In this document: piece after piece, positions 45,629-54,487 of the stretch
How the letters are laid out: every line of letters begins with the position of its first letter
Numbering within the stretch: the first letter of the stretch is position 1
Assembly: GCA_026874595.1 (NCBI GenBank)
Contig: JAPPUL010000081.1
Location: 126,001-190,000 of the forward strand
Direction: 5' to 3'
Origin: Sipunculus nudus
Lineage: Eukaryota; Annelida; Sipuncula; Golfingiida; Sipunculidae
DNA length: 64,000 nt
Notes under the pieces: model-generated
Told to the model about the DNA's origin: nothing
Database searches by the model: none
Seen by the model: only the letters and a program-made list of their open reading frames with translations
Translations under genes and position numbers: made by a program

Positions 45629-47659
45629 TTACAAGCTCCTTACATCGACAATGCCAGCTGTTTTTAGAATCTGAACTGCATTCGTTTTGACAACGTCATC
45701 CTTAAATCCAGAGTCCTTGAATACCACACGCATAACTTCTGGACTTAACTTATCCTTTAATTTGGCAATACCTTCTACCGCCTCAAGGGAAATGTCATCC
45801 GACAGACAGATAATGAGTGCTCCCATACCTATATCAAATACCTTTTGCCCGGCAATGGCGTGTTCGGTAATAGGTAGAGTAAGGTCAAGACCGTATTTTA
45901 TAAGAACTTCGTAGAGTATATCTTCTTCACAACGGTCTGGTTTGATATTTTCTACAAAGGCTTCAAGTTGATTGTTATCCAAATCAAAGTCGACTTCCCA
46001 CGGCTTTATATTGCTGGAGTCTAGTTTGAATACCTTAAAACCTAGGTCTTGCTTTTCTTTGAGTAAACTACTAACGTTCGCATCTTTAATTTTATTTATA
46101 ACTCGTCTTATTCGTTCTTTGCCAATATCTGCTATTGTCTTATAACCCGCCTTATAAGCCTCGCTCTTTTCGTCGCACGGCTCGGGTAACTGTACCATTA
46201 TATATTTTCTATTACCACCATCTTCTTTATTTAAATCTAAAACAGCATGAGCAGTTGTACATGACCCTGCAAAGAAGTCCAGGATGATGTCGCTTTTATT
46301 TGATCCTATTTGTATTAGCTTTATTAATAACTCTACTGGTTTTTTCCCATTTTCAAATTTCATACCTCCTTCTTTTGTCAGATTATTAAGATTGATCTTA
46401 TCCCAAAGAGTACCTATTAGATCTTTTTTATAGACAACACCATCTCTTATTTCACTTACATCCTTAAGCCAAGAAATCAATCTAAGTTTTTCACCCTTGT
46501 AAAACTGCTCATATATCTGCCCCTTATTCTTCCCAGTTTTGGGTATGTACTCAATACTATAAATATCCGATTTTTCTTCTTTCTCAATTACCTTTAAAAT
46601 TCTTTTTCTTATAGAACTCTGTGGCATTGCTGTTGTAAAAATACGATTGTGAAACTCTACATAAACTTCAGATTCAGTAAGACTATACTCCTTCATTAAT
46701 TGCTGAATAGATGATATTTCTATGTTATTTCTCTTATAAATCTTTATTTCATTCCCATCTCCATCTTTTGTAGACAGTAAATAACTTTTTTTGCCAAAAG
46801 AAGTTATAACAGAAGTGTATTTCCAACTTATATTTTCTTGCCTATATAAGTCTAAAAGTTCATTTATTTTTGTAAAACTATAAACCTTAAAGAAAGACTC
46901 AAATAATTCATAATTCTTCACATAAACAAGAATGAACTCAATATTCTTTTTAAGCTTTTTATCTTCTCCGCCACCACTTGCTCCTGCAATATTTTTCATC
47001 TTTGCCGATATAACATTCACAAAGTTCTCCTCACCAAATAGCTCGTTCATTATTAGTCTAAGATTATGCACTTCATTGTCGTCAATACTTACAAATATTA
47101 CTCCATCATCTTTCAATAGATTTCTCGCTAACTTCAAACGGGGATACATCATATTCAGCCAATCCGTATGATAGCGGCCACTTGTCTCCAGATTGCTCCT
47201 AAGGTTTCGCCCATTACTATCCACTTGACCCGTTATTTCCTTATAGTTTTTAATGTTATCCTTAAAGTCGTCTTTGTACACAAAGTCGTTGCCTGTATTA
47301 TATGGTGGGTCTATGTATATCATCTTAACCTTTTTGTGATAGCTCTTTTGCAAAAGTTTAAGAACTTCAAGATTGTCGCCCTCAATAAAAATATTTTGTG
47401 TGCTATCAAAATCCACCGACTCATTCTTACAAGGACGAAGAGTTCCCGTACTCGGTTTCTGGGCAAGCATTCGAGCTTTGCTTTTGCCGTTCCATGTAAA
47501 GTTGTAGCGTTCATCTTGATCATCCACAAACTCACCAAGTACTTCCTTCAAAGCCTCAAAGTCGACTTTACCCTCAGTAAAAGCCTCAGGGAACAGCTCC
47601 TTAAGCTTGCCCACGTTTTCAGATACAATATCCTTTGTTCTCATGTCCATTTTTTCCAT
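45629..47659 (-). CDS. mod: Type III modification methyltransferase Mod
   Basis: 676 residues, a beta-class amino methyltransferase. Catalytic DPPYNTGND is at about 117-125 and the SAM-binding DFFAGSCTTAHAVLDLN is near residue 460 (Cys replaces the usual Gly of FAGSG). The central target-recognition region (about 215-430) is the variable part. Mod makes N6-methyladenine and confers site specificity on Res. The recognition sequence cannot be read. The gene sits third in the operon. Confidence 0.95.
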   Translation of the reverse strand: MEKMDMRTKDIVSENVGKLKELFPEAFTEGKVDFEALKEVLGEFVDDQDERYNFTWNGKSKARMLAQKPSTGTLRPCKNESVDFDSTQNIFIEGDNLEVLKLLQKSYHKKVKMIYIDPPYNTGNDFVYKDDFKDNIKNYKEITGQVDSNGRNLRSNLETSGRYHTDWLNMMYPRLKLARNLLKDDGVIFVSIDDNEVHNLRLIMNELFGEENFVNVISAKMKNIAGASGGGEDKKLKKNIEFILVYVKNYELFESFFKVYSFTKINELLDLYRQENISWKYTSVITSFGKKSYLLSTKDGDGNEIKIYKRNNIEISSIQQLMKEYSLTESEVYVEFHNRIFTTAMPQSSIRKRILKVIEKEEKSDIYSIEYIPKTGKNKGQIYEQFYKGEKLRLISWLKDVSEIRDGVVYKKDLIGTLWDKINLNNLTKEGGMKFENGKKPVELLIKLIQIGSNKSDIILDFFAGSCTTAHAVLDLNKEDGGNRKYIMVQLPEPCDEKSEAYKAGYKTIADIGKERIRRVINKIKDANVSSLLKEKQDLGFKVFKLDSSNIKPWEVDFDLDNNQLEAFVENIKPDRCEEDILYEVLIKYGLDLTLPITEHAIAGQKVFDIGMGALIICLSDDISLEAVEGIAKLKDKLSPEVMRVVFKDSGFKDDVVKTNAVQILKTAGIVDVRSL

Positions 47660-47675
47660 GGTTAAACCTCTCTTA

Positions 47676-48428
47676 TTAAAGCCTCACAGACAGGTGCATA
47701 AGCTCTTGTTCAAATTTCTTGATTTTTGTATTCAGCTCTATCTGCTTGTTAAAAGCTGCTTTTTTAAGCTGACCACGTAGCTCTGATATTCTTAATTCAA
47801 TTTCCCGACACCGTGTTAAGTATTCAAGCCGCTCTCCAGTATTGCCGATAGTAAATGTTCCCGACAATACGGAGCACCCATATCCGATAAAACGATCAAT
47901 CCAGGCATTGTATAAAGCGTCGTAGTCATGAAGCGGCATGTTGTCCCATGCAAGTGATGCCAGAAAGGCAGCTTCGTTCTCCTTTAATGCCTCGCAGTCC
48001 ATCCAACCGGTAATCCAAAATCGTTCGGCAACAAAAGCACCATGTTCAGCTTGACTAAAACGCTTTGGGGCGATGCTCAGTGCAATTTCACTCGTTTTGT
48101 TATAGAAACCTAGCATCAAGGGATAAGGAATTACTCGGTGAATGATTTCTGCGATTTGTTTGTGGCCTTTTGGGGAATTCATTTCGACCTGTAGAACCTC
48201 CACTTCAAGGTACTCACGTTTATTGTCTCTATATGGCATAATTGGACAGGTTGAGGGTTTTAGCGTGTATTCCCAATAAACGTTTTTTACGTTTTCCCAA
48301 AACAGCTTTTTGTTACTAGCAACAAGTTCACCATTTTCTAGAAACTGTTTTTTTGCAACCCGCTTGCCTAAAAAGGCCTCCTCAGGAAAGGCAATCGTAT
48401 TCCAGACGTATTTAATACCTTTATTCAT
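47676..48428 (-). CDS. DUF4391-type protein of restriction loci
   Basis: 250 residues. Family signs: an LPFPEEAFLGKRV-like start (NTIAFPEEAFLGKRVAKK), PLMLGFYNKTSEIALSIAPKRFSQ and a coiled C-terminus. DUF4391 genes are regularly found between an SNF2 helicase and a type III mod. The biochemical job is unknown. Its ATG overlaps the helicase stop by 8 bp, and mod follows after 16 bp, so it is an obligate neighbour. Confidence 0.8.
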   Translation of the reverse strand: MNKGIKYVWNTIAFPEEAFLGKRVAKKQFLENGELVASNKKLFWENVKNVYWEYTLKPSTCPIMPYRDNKREYLEVEVLQVEMNSPKGHKQIAEIIHRVIPYPLMLGFYNKTSEIALSIAPKRFSQAEHGAFVAERFWITGWMDCEALKENEAAFLASLAWDNMPLHDYDALYNAWIDRFIGYGCSVLSGTFTIGNTGERLEYLTRCREIELRISELRGQLKKAAFNKQIELNTKIKKFEQELMHLSVRL

Positions 48429-51400
48429 GTTCTACAGCCTCCCCCAAAAGAATCAGATAGCTGAGCACTTCAAAGTCATCCATCCCCTTAAAACTGTTTT
48501 TATTGATTAGGGTTCCTCCAGGAGAAAATAGGCTTTTCACTCCACGTTCTTCTGCCTTACCGTTCAGAGCCTGCACTGCTTTAGATAGTAGCCTACAGTA
48601 ATGAGACATATCTAAACCGTTTTGGGTCAGGCTGGAAAGACGATTTATCGCTTCACTGTCAACGGATTTTCTATGGATGCTCATCTTTTTCAGCAGATCC
48701 AGAATCTTTTTAGCTTGAGTGAACTCAAAAAGGACCTCTCCGTCGTTATTCACATAGACCAAATAGTACGGTGATAAGGCATAGGTGTAGTCCGAAACAG
48801 TTTGAACACCTTCATTCTTAAGGCAGAATATCACTCCAGGTGAAAAGTCGCCTTTTAAATGTTCATCGATAGTAGCTACCGCATAAACGCTTGAAGGTAG
48901 CCCCTCAAGCAAGGACTCAGCCTCTTTTAAATCCATTAGATCTATACGATATTCGTTAAACGTGAGGTCAGTGATCGATATACTACCTTCAATGTCTTCA
49001 ATATCTACTACTTCGTTTTGAAGCTTTTCAAGCTGCTTACGCCGGTATTCAAGATCATTCATTTTTCCGGAATTGGTAAACTCAATGACGTTCTCTTCAC
49101 CGGTGGCCGAAATATCTAGCAATACCATACGTCCGTAAACACGGGCTTCAAGATTGATGTATTCGTCTAGCTCCATGTTGGGCCAGAAATTTACCAATTG
49201 GATTTTGTCATTTTTCGAGCCTAACCGATCAATACGCCCAAATCGCTGAATGATTCGAACCGGGTTCCAGTGGATGTCATAGTTGATCAGGTAATCGCAG
49301 TCCTGCAGGTTTTGACCCTCTGAAATACAGTCTGTGGCAATCAGTAGGTCAATCTCTTCGGTGAGTGTGGAGTTTATTTTATCACGTTCTTTTGATATCG
49401 GCGAGAAGGACGTAAGGATAGAGGCCAGATCTTTGCGTATGTCCGGCATCTCGGTTTTATTTTTACCGGAGCCGGTAACCAAGGCGGCATAAACCCCCAA
49501 CTCCCTTTTTGCCCATCCAGCGATGTTGTCGTAGAGATATTTAGCCGTGTCAGCAAAAGCTGTGAAGACGATAAGCTTCTTATTATCAGGGTTGAGGGGA
49601 TTAGTAACTTTGTTGAAAATAAGCTCCTTCAGTCGCTTGAGTTTTTCATCTTGCGGAGCCTTAACTGCCTGTGAGGATGAGATAAGTTTTTTCAGAATTT
49701 CCCGATCCTCCTCAAGCTCTTGCTTCCAGCGCATAGTGTCTATGTCTTGAATCAGGACTTTAACTTTTTTGCCGACAACAAAAGGTGAAAAGGCATCATC
49801 CTCAATTTCAATTTCCTCGATATCAAACTCTTCGATAGCTTCGTTGTTATCATGGTCTGCAATTTTCTGGATCAGACCATTTACTTCACCAAAGAGTTTT
49901 TTTAGTGTCATTGTAAAGGAGTTGATAGAGCTTTCGATTCTCTTTAGCAGGTTGACTCGCATCAGGTGAATCAAGCTCTGTTCACGGTCAAGCTGCTTAA
50001 ACACGGAAGCACCAGCAACCTTTCGGTCATATTTGCGGCTGTATTCTTCAGCTTTTTGCGGCATGACATATTTCAGTGGGGCATAGGAACTCAGATTAAG
50101 TCGCCGAATGTCCCTGTTAATGTTTTCAAGTCCCGGGAAGTGTTCTTCCGTATCAATGTCCGTCTTGATATTAATGGGTTTGAGCCTTTCAGGGAATTTT
50201 CCGATTTCTGACATATCATAGTATTTTTCAATATGCTTTCTGGAACGGGCAATGGTTAGAAGATCAAGCAATTTGAAGTAGTCAAAATTCAAAGTCTCCT
50301 GTAGGGACTTGGTAGTTCTTTCACTATCACTTCGCTTAAGCCATGCGTTGAAACGACCCTGAGCCATTTTTAGCGTCTGTTCTATGCTGGTAATGCCGTT
50401 GGGCCTTAAAGCATCGTCTTTTGCTTCTACGATAAAGGCCACTTGGTTTTTCAGATCGTTCATTCGACTGTTTACAGGCGTGGCAGAAAGCATAAGCACT
50501 TTGGTTTTCACACCTGCTTTGATGATATCATCCATCAATTTGGAATAGCGGGTCAGAGAATCATCTTTACGGGCCGGATTGTTTCTGAAGTTGTGTGACT
50601 CGTCAATGACTATCAGGTCGTAGTTAGCCCAATTCAAGGTTTCCAGATTAATTTCCCCGGACATGCCCCGTACTCGGGTCAAATCAGTGTGGTTGAGAAC
50701 ATCAAAGTTAAATCTGTCCGAGGCGAGAATGTTCCGTTTGTCATTCACGGTATATAAGGTCCAGTTTTCCCTTAGCTTTTTGGGACATAAAACAAGCACT
50801 CTGTCGTTGCGGAGTTCATAGTATTTTATGACTGCAAGTGCCTCGAAGGTTTTACCTAGTCCTACACTGTCTGCAATAATGCATCCGTTGTAACGTTCAA
50901 TTTTATCGATAGCTCCGAGCACTCCATCTTTTTGAAATTTGTAAAGCTTCTGCCAGGTTTTTGTGCTTTTAATTCCCGTCTTAGTGTTGATTATTTTATC
51001 TTCATCCAAATGATCATATCTAAATATATTAAACAGGGTAAGAGAATAGATTTGCTGAGGTGTTTTGTCAGAGTAAATATTTGAAAGAGCTCCTTGCAGA
51101 ATCGCTACAAAATCACTACTGTTTTTTCCAGAAATCCAAAGCTCATCAAACCATTTCATGAGAGAATGAGCTTCATCAGAATTACGTAAACAAGTATTCA
51201 TATGATGAGATTCAGATGGCACTATGCCCAGTCCCGCAGTGGTAAATGATGAGCTGCCAAATATAACAAGGTGTTCATTCCTAGCAGCATTAGATATATT
51301 GATAAGATTATGAGATACCGGTATCGATTTTGGTAACTTGCGGACTTCACATTTCTGTTTCAGCCACTCTGAACACTCCCGTGCAATACGAGCAACATCA

Positions 51401-51654
51401 AGCCGACTCCGAAAATGACGGTCCAAATCATTGCCAGAAAGACTTTTAAGGAAACTCTCTCCATCGTCATGACTTGAAACAAGAAATCTGAATCTAGAAA
51501 CCTTTGAAAGCTCCTTTTTTAACTCGTCATATGCGTAAAGAGAAAATAGAGGGGAAACTACGCAAAGCGTGCACCCTGCTGTTATATTGTCTTTAAGCTC
51601 GGAAATAACACTTCCATAAGCTTTGTTGTCAAGTATTTTTGTAGACTGTTCCAT
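48421..51654 (-). CDS. SNF2-family helicase with N-terminal phospholipase-D-like region
   Basis: 1077 residues. The N-terminal 200 residues resemble a PLD nuclease domain (NEHLVIFGSSSFTTAGLG), though a full HxK motif is not evident. The helicase core has Walker A ADSVGLGKTFEALAVIKYYE, VIDESHNFRN, LSATPVNSRMNDL, ATDCISEGQNLQDC and QRFGRIDRLGS (motif VI). It is the first gene of helicase-DUF4391-mod-res-ATPase. Its role in restriction is not known; remodelling of bound phage DNA is one possibility. Confidence 0.9.
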   Translation of the reverse strand: MEQSTKILDNKAYGSVISELKDNITAGCTLCVVSPLFSLYAYDELKKELSKVSRFRFLVSSHDDGESFLKSLSGNDLDRHFRSRLDVARIARECSEWLKQKCEVRKLPKSIPVSHNLINISNAARNEHLVIFGSSSFTTAGLGIVPSESHHMNTCLRNSDEAHSLMKWFDELWISGKNSSDFVAILQGALSNIYSDKTPQQIYSLTLFNIFRYDHLDEDKIINTKTGIKSTKTWQKLYKFQKDGVLGAIDKIERYNGCIIADSVGLGKTFEALAVIKYYELRNDRVLVLCPKKLRENWTLYTVNDKRNILASDRFNFDVLNHTDLTRVRGMSGEINLETLNWANYDLIVIDESHNFRNNPARKDDSLTRYSKLMDDIIKAGVKTKVLMLSATPVNSRMNDLKNQVAFIVEAKDDALRPNGITSIEQTLKMAQGRFNAWLKRSDSERTTKSLQETLNFDYFKLLDLLTIARSRKHIEKYYDMSEIGKFPERLKPINIKTDIDTEEHFPGLENINRDIRRLNLSSYAPLKYVMPQKAEEYSRKYDRKVAGASVFKQLDREQSLIHLMRVNLLKRIESSINSFTMTLKKLFGEVNGLIQKIADHDNNEAIEEFDIEEIEIEDDAFSPFVVGKKVKVLIQDIDTMRWKQELEEDREILKKLISSSQAVKAPQDEKLKRLKELIFNKVTNPLNPDNKKLIVFTAFADTAKYLYDNIAGWAKRELGVYAALVTGSGKNKTEMPDIRKDLASILTSFSPISKERDKINSTLTEEIDLLIATDCISEGQNLQDCDYLINYDIHWNPVRIIQRFGRIDRLGSKNDKIQLVNFWPNMELDEYINLEARVYGRMVLLDISATGEENVIEFTNSGKMNDLEYRRKQLEKLQNEVVDIEDIEGSISITDLTFNEYRIDLMDLKEAESLLEGLPSSVYAVATIDEHLKGDFSPGVIFCLKNEGVQTVSDYTYALSPYYLVYVNNDGEVLFEFTQAKKILDLLKKMSIHRKSVDSEAINRLSSLTQNGLDMSHYCRLLSKAVQALNGKAEERGVKSLFSPGGTLINKNSFKGMDDFEVLSYLILLGEAVEHE

Positions 51655-51759
51655 TCTCTTATTCTTCCACCTTTGAAAACTGCTTGCTTTATAGACAGTA
51701 TCTCGTTTGAGTTCAAGATAGTCTCAAGCTTCATCTGCGGACAAGTATCTGTTTTTCAT
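51655..51759 (-). pseudogene. Remnant of an excisionase-like HTH regulator upstream of the helicase
   Basis: From ATG 51759 the minus strand reads KNRYLSADEA, a TGA, then DYLELKRDTVYK, which is the winged-helix HTH_17 pattern of excisionase/AlpA-like proteins. The normal second half is missing and the frame runs into the helicase leader. A regulator in this position may originally have controlled the operon. Confidence 0.75.
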
Positions 51760-52180
51760 TAAGTTAAATAGGCTAAAGGTATATAGATAAAATTTAAAAA
51801 TCAAGCCTTCTTTCTGGATTTAACCTAGTTTGCCGAATTGCTTACTATTTAAGTACCTATAAGTTAAGTACCTATAAGGAAGGTGTAAACTCTCTCAGAG
51901 GATATGGGCAAGATTGGTGGTATGTTCAGCAAGTGAAAAAAGCATCTTGCATTTGGCCAGCACTAAAACCTGATACATGTTATCTCAATCGAGGTTGCAT
52001 TCGTAAAGCCGTTCAATAGGTGGCAGATCGAAGCCGGGGTTGGCGAAGGTTATTAGTTCTCTGTGGTCCACTCCCTACTCATCTTCTTGTGTTATGGCAT
52101 TTTCGGCTAACCCATTGTGTTGTGTGTAAGGCCAAAAAGAAAACCCACCTGCTTAGTAGATTACTCTAGAGAGACGGAGT
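51760..52180. other. Gene-free spacer between the two defence blocks
   Basis: 421 bp. A tandem AAGTACCTATAAGTT-like duplication lies at 51855-51880. Around 52000-52065 the minus strand gives a coding-like string (ITFANPGFDLPPIERLYEC) ended by a stop; I cannot assign it. No intact gene. Confidence 0.5.
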
Positions 52181-52253
52181 GTCTTTTTCAAAATGGTGGA
52201 GGTGCTGAAGGGTATCTTACCTATCTGATATAATTAACTTTTACTAAGCAGGT
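52147..52253. repeat. 12-bp inverted repeat around the att-like core
   Basis: ACCTGCTTAGTA (52147-52158) is matched by its exact complement TACTAAGCAGGT (52242-52253), with the att-like core between them. It may be a recombinase binding arrangement or the trace of an inversion. Confidence 0.7.
52181..52202. other. Distal attachment site of the ssrA island
   Basis: The 22 bases GTCTTTTTC plus AAAATGGTGGAGG are identical to 60418-60439. The copy at 60418 spans the tmRNA 3' CCA end (minus strand CCTCCACCA). A direct repeat of a tmRNA end at 8.2 kb distance is the standard mark of site-specific integration. Confidence 0.88.
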
Positions 52254-52313
52254 ACACTACAAAGTACTACATTTTTTTAATTCTTTATTTTTAAGAGACA
52301 AAAATTCAAAACT

Positions 52314-53194
52314 TTAAAAGTTGATTCCCTGCTTTCTAAGTGCTTTTTTAATATCTTCTTTCCACTTTCCATTTTTAGGGTATTCAATATAAACAATTCC
52401 ACTTATATCGCTTGGCATTTCAACTTCGCCTTGTACTATAGACAACACTCTTTCGCGGCCCAATTTACCTATCAAGTACCCATGCTCAAAAACAACATTT
52501 TGCCTCGCTCTAAATTGTAATTGCGGTAAAGTATTTTTTGTCCTTTTATAACCAATATCACACTCAGAATATAATACTATTCCAAACTTTGCAGATGAAT
52601 AATGTTCAATTTTTTCGATAATAGTAATACTACCTGAATTAGCCTCTTCATCTAGTACAATTGGTTTTAACCCTAATTCTTTAATAAATTCTGATACTTC
52701 ATTCTTAAATATAGAATTATGTCCATGAACAATAAAAATATCTTTTTCACTAGATACAGCTTCAACCGTTTCTTCTGTCGACAACGTATGTGAATTTAAA
52801 AGGCCTTTGTTTTCTAATGCTTTAAATAAAGCTACATCTTTAATTGCCCAATGAGTTCGATAGATTTCAAGCTTATTCATATCGAGACTCATTCTAAGTT
52901 TTTCAAATGAACCTGCAGGAAGAGGTTTATAATTTGAGCTTAACTTAAATTTGATTTCAATCTCGCTATCACTATTTTCTATGTCAGTGATATAACCAAT
53001 TCTCGTATCTACTGCTTCATTTTCTACTACAAACAAGCAGGGATATGATTTCAGCTCATTCTTTGTTTCTCAAGGAAAATTAAGAAACCTTAGCCTTATA
53101 TCAGAATCAGTATATTCACAGAACGCTCTTTAGACAAATTATATACTCCACTATCCCATGACTCTTCATTAGATGAAACTAATAAATTAAACAA
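52314..53194 (-). pseudogene. TIR-like nucleotide-binding (CAP12/Pycsar-type) effector, N-terminally disrupted
   Basis: The continuous part (53036 to 52314) has the TIR-like core FIVHGHNSIFKNEV, IVLDEEANSGSITIIEKIE, FGIVLYSECDIGYK and the ARQNVVFEHGYLIGKLG segment. Family members have about 50 more residues in front, and these are present upstream but in a different frame (TTG 53194 behind AGGAGG) with a frameshift near 53110 and a TGA near 53075. The core might still be expressed from an internal start, so loss of function is likely but not certain. GC content is far lower than in the rest of this island. Confidence 0.75.
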
Positions 53195-53460
53195 AACAAC
53201 CTCCTAGAACGGAAACTCACCATAACTTTCTGAATACCAATTATACTCGATATTTTCTCTTCCAATTTAAATATTGTAAAGAAGGTCTTCTCATGGATAA
53301 AAAACTCAGTACCTTGGTTCTGGCCGATTTCGTGCCCTGCATCAACGGCATCCTGCTTCTTGTCGAAGTAGCCGCTACTTCGGATCGCTCCATCTTTCTT
53401 GACGTCCCAGCCGCCATCGGAGTTTGGAACTACATGATGTGAACATGCTTTTTTAGGCAT
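53179..53460 (-). CDS. DUF2188-type small protein with a replaced C-terminus
   Basis: 93 residues. The first 60 (HHVVPNSDGGWDVKKDGAIRSSGYFDKKQDAVDAGHEIGQ region, about 8-47, then NQGTEF) are a DUF2188 domain. The normal ending (IHGKDGRI-like) is lost at FFIHEKT, where GC-rich DNA gives way to AT-rich DNA, and 30 unrelated residues follow. The junction near 53280 looks like a recombination breakpoint. Function of DUF2188 is unknown. Confidence 0.8.
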   Translation of the reverse strand: MPKKACSHHVVPNSDGGWDVKKDGAIRSSGYFDKKQDAVDAGHEIGQNQGTEFFIHEKTFFTIFKLEEKISSIIGIQKVMVSFRSRRLFCLIY

Positions 53461-53720
53461 AATGACCTCCTCTCATTTTGTAATATGGTGGAGGACACGG
53501 AGCTTTACCCCAATTCGTTCTCCAAACAAAAACACATCCATAAACCCTGTTTATTCAACATCTTACCACACATCAAAACCCTTCAGACTGCCGGACTCCG
53601 AGAGAAATTTAATTCTCTACATTTTCCCGAAACAGAGAACGGACGTGGGTTCGATTCCCGATTGAATACCCGGCGGTGTGTTTTACAACTCATGTCTGGT
53701 TGCCTCCACACACATCACCT
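53461..53720. other. Spacer with tRNA/tmRNA-like fragments
   Basis: No gene. ATATGGTGGAGG at about 53482-53493 repeats part of the att core, and GGACGTGGGTTCGATTCCCG at about 53641-53660 resembles a tRNA or tmRNA T-arm. Neither belongs to a foldable full RNA that I can see. They may be left from an earlier integration. Confidence 0.35.
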
Positions 53721-54478
53721 TCAGACCTTTTTGACTATGTAAACACCATAGCTGTAGTGGTCCCGGTGCTTCTCATACAGGGCAATTTCAGCCTTTTCAC
53801 ATTCGGCAATTTCCCTTGCCTGATCGCTCCCTCCATTCCGTTCGAGGAAGGCATCAAGACCGTTCTGGATGGGTTGGTAATAATTATCGATCCAGCAGCT
53901 TGTGGGCAGATAAAAATAGCCTTCAGGAATGTAGCCATGTCGCTCGAGGATTCCGACCTTTGCCGAGGCAACATCGATCTCGGGATATTCGGCGCTCCAG
54001 TGAGACTGAAGCTCGGATGGTCGGTCAGCGGTCAGCCATGTGATTTCTGAAACGATGAGCTTACCTCCCGGTTTCAGGAAACGCCTCCAAGCTGCCACTC
54101 CGGCTTCAAAACCCATGTTATAAATCGCACCTTCCGACCAGATGACATCGAACTCCTCATCGGCAAAAGGCAACGCGTCCATAGAGCACAACTCAAGGTA
54201 GTGATTTTGTCTGCCACACTGTGCTCCTTGGCTCTGGCTTGAAGCTCCTCAAGAAACTCCGGCAAGAAGTCCACGGCGGTAATCTCGGCGTCCAGCTCTT
54301 TGGCAAGCTGGATAGTCGAAGCGCCGGTACCACAACCGATATCCGCAATCTTCAAAGGGCGTGACTTATCCAGCCCGGCCAGCATCAAAGCCTTTTTAGT
54401 CTCGGCTTCGCCTCCCGGGCCTTGTCTGAAATTTGATCTATGCAGATCAATCAAAAGCTGCATTTGTAAGTCGTCCAT
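53721..54478 (-). pseudogene. Class I SAM-dependent methyltransferase, frameshifted
   Basis: The first frame (54478 to about 54190) has IADIGCGTGASTIQLAKEL (SAM-binding) and ITAVDFLPEFL. It then leaves the family; homology continues in another frame (ending 53721) with LPFADEEFDVIWSEGAIYNMGF, RRFLKPGGKLIVSEITW and a normal C-terminus. One small indel near 54190 explains this. It is 10 bp downstream of the ADP-ribosylglycohydrolase-like remnant. Confidence 0.88.
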
Positions 54479-54487
54479 AGTTCCTCC

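Noticed and set aside
40045-51654. DISARM system
   Set aside because: A SNF2 helicase and a PLD-like region are present, but there is no DUF1998-type drmA/drmB pair and mod/res are plainly type III.
52000-52065. Coding remnant on the minus strand in the spacer
   Set aside because: A short protein-like string is visible but matches no family I know and is bounded by stops.
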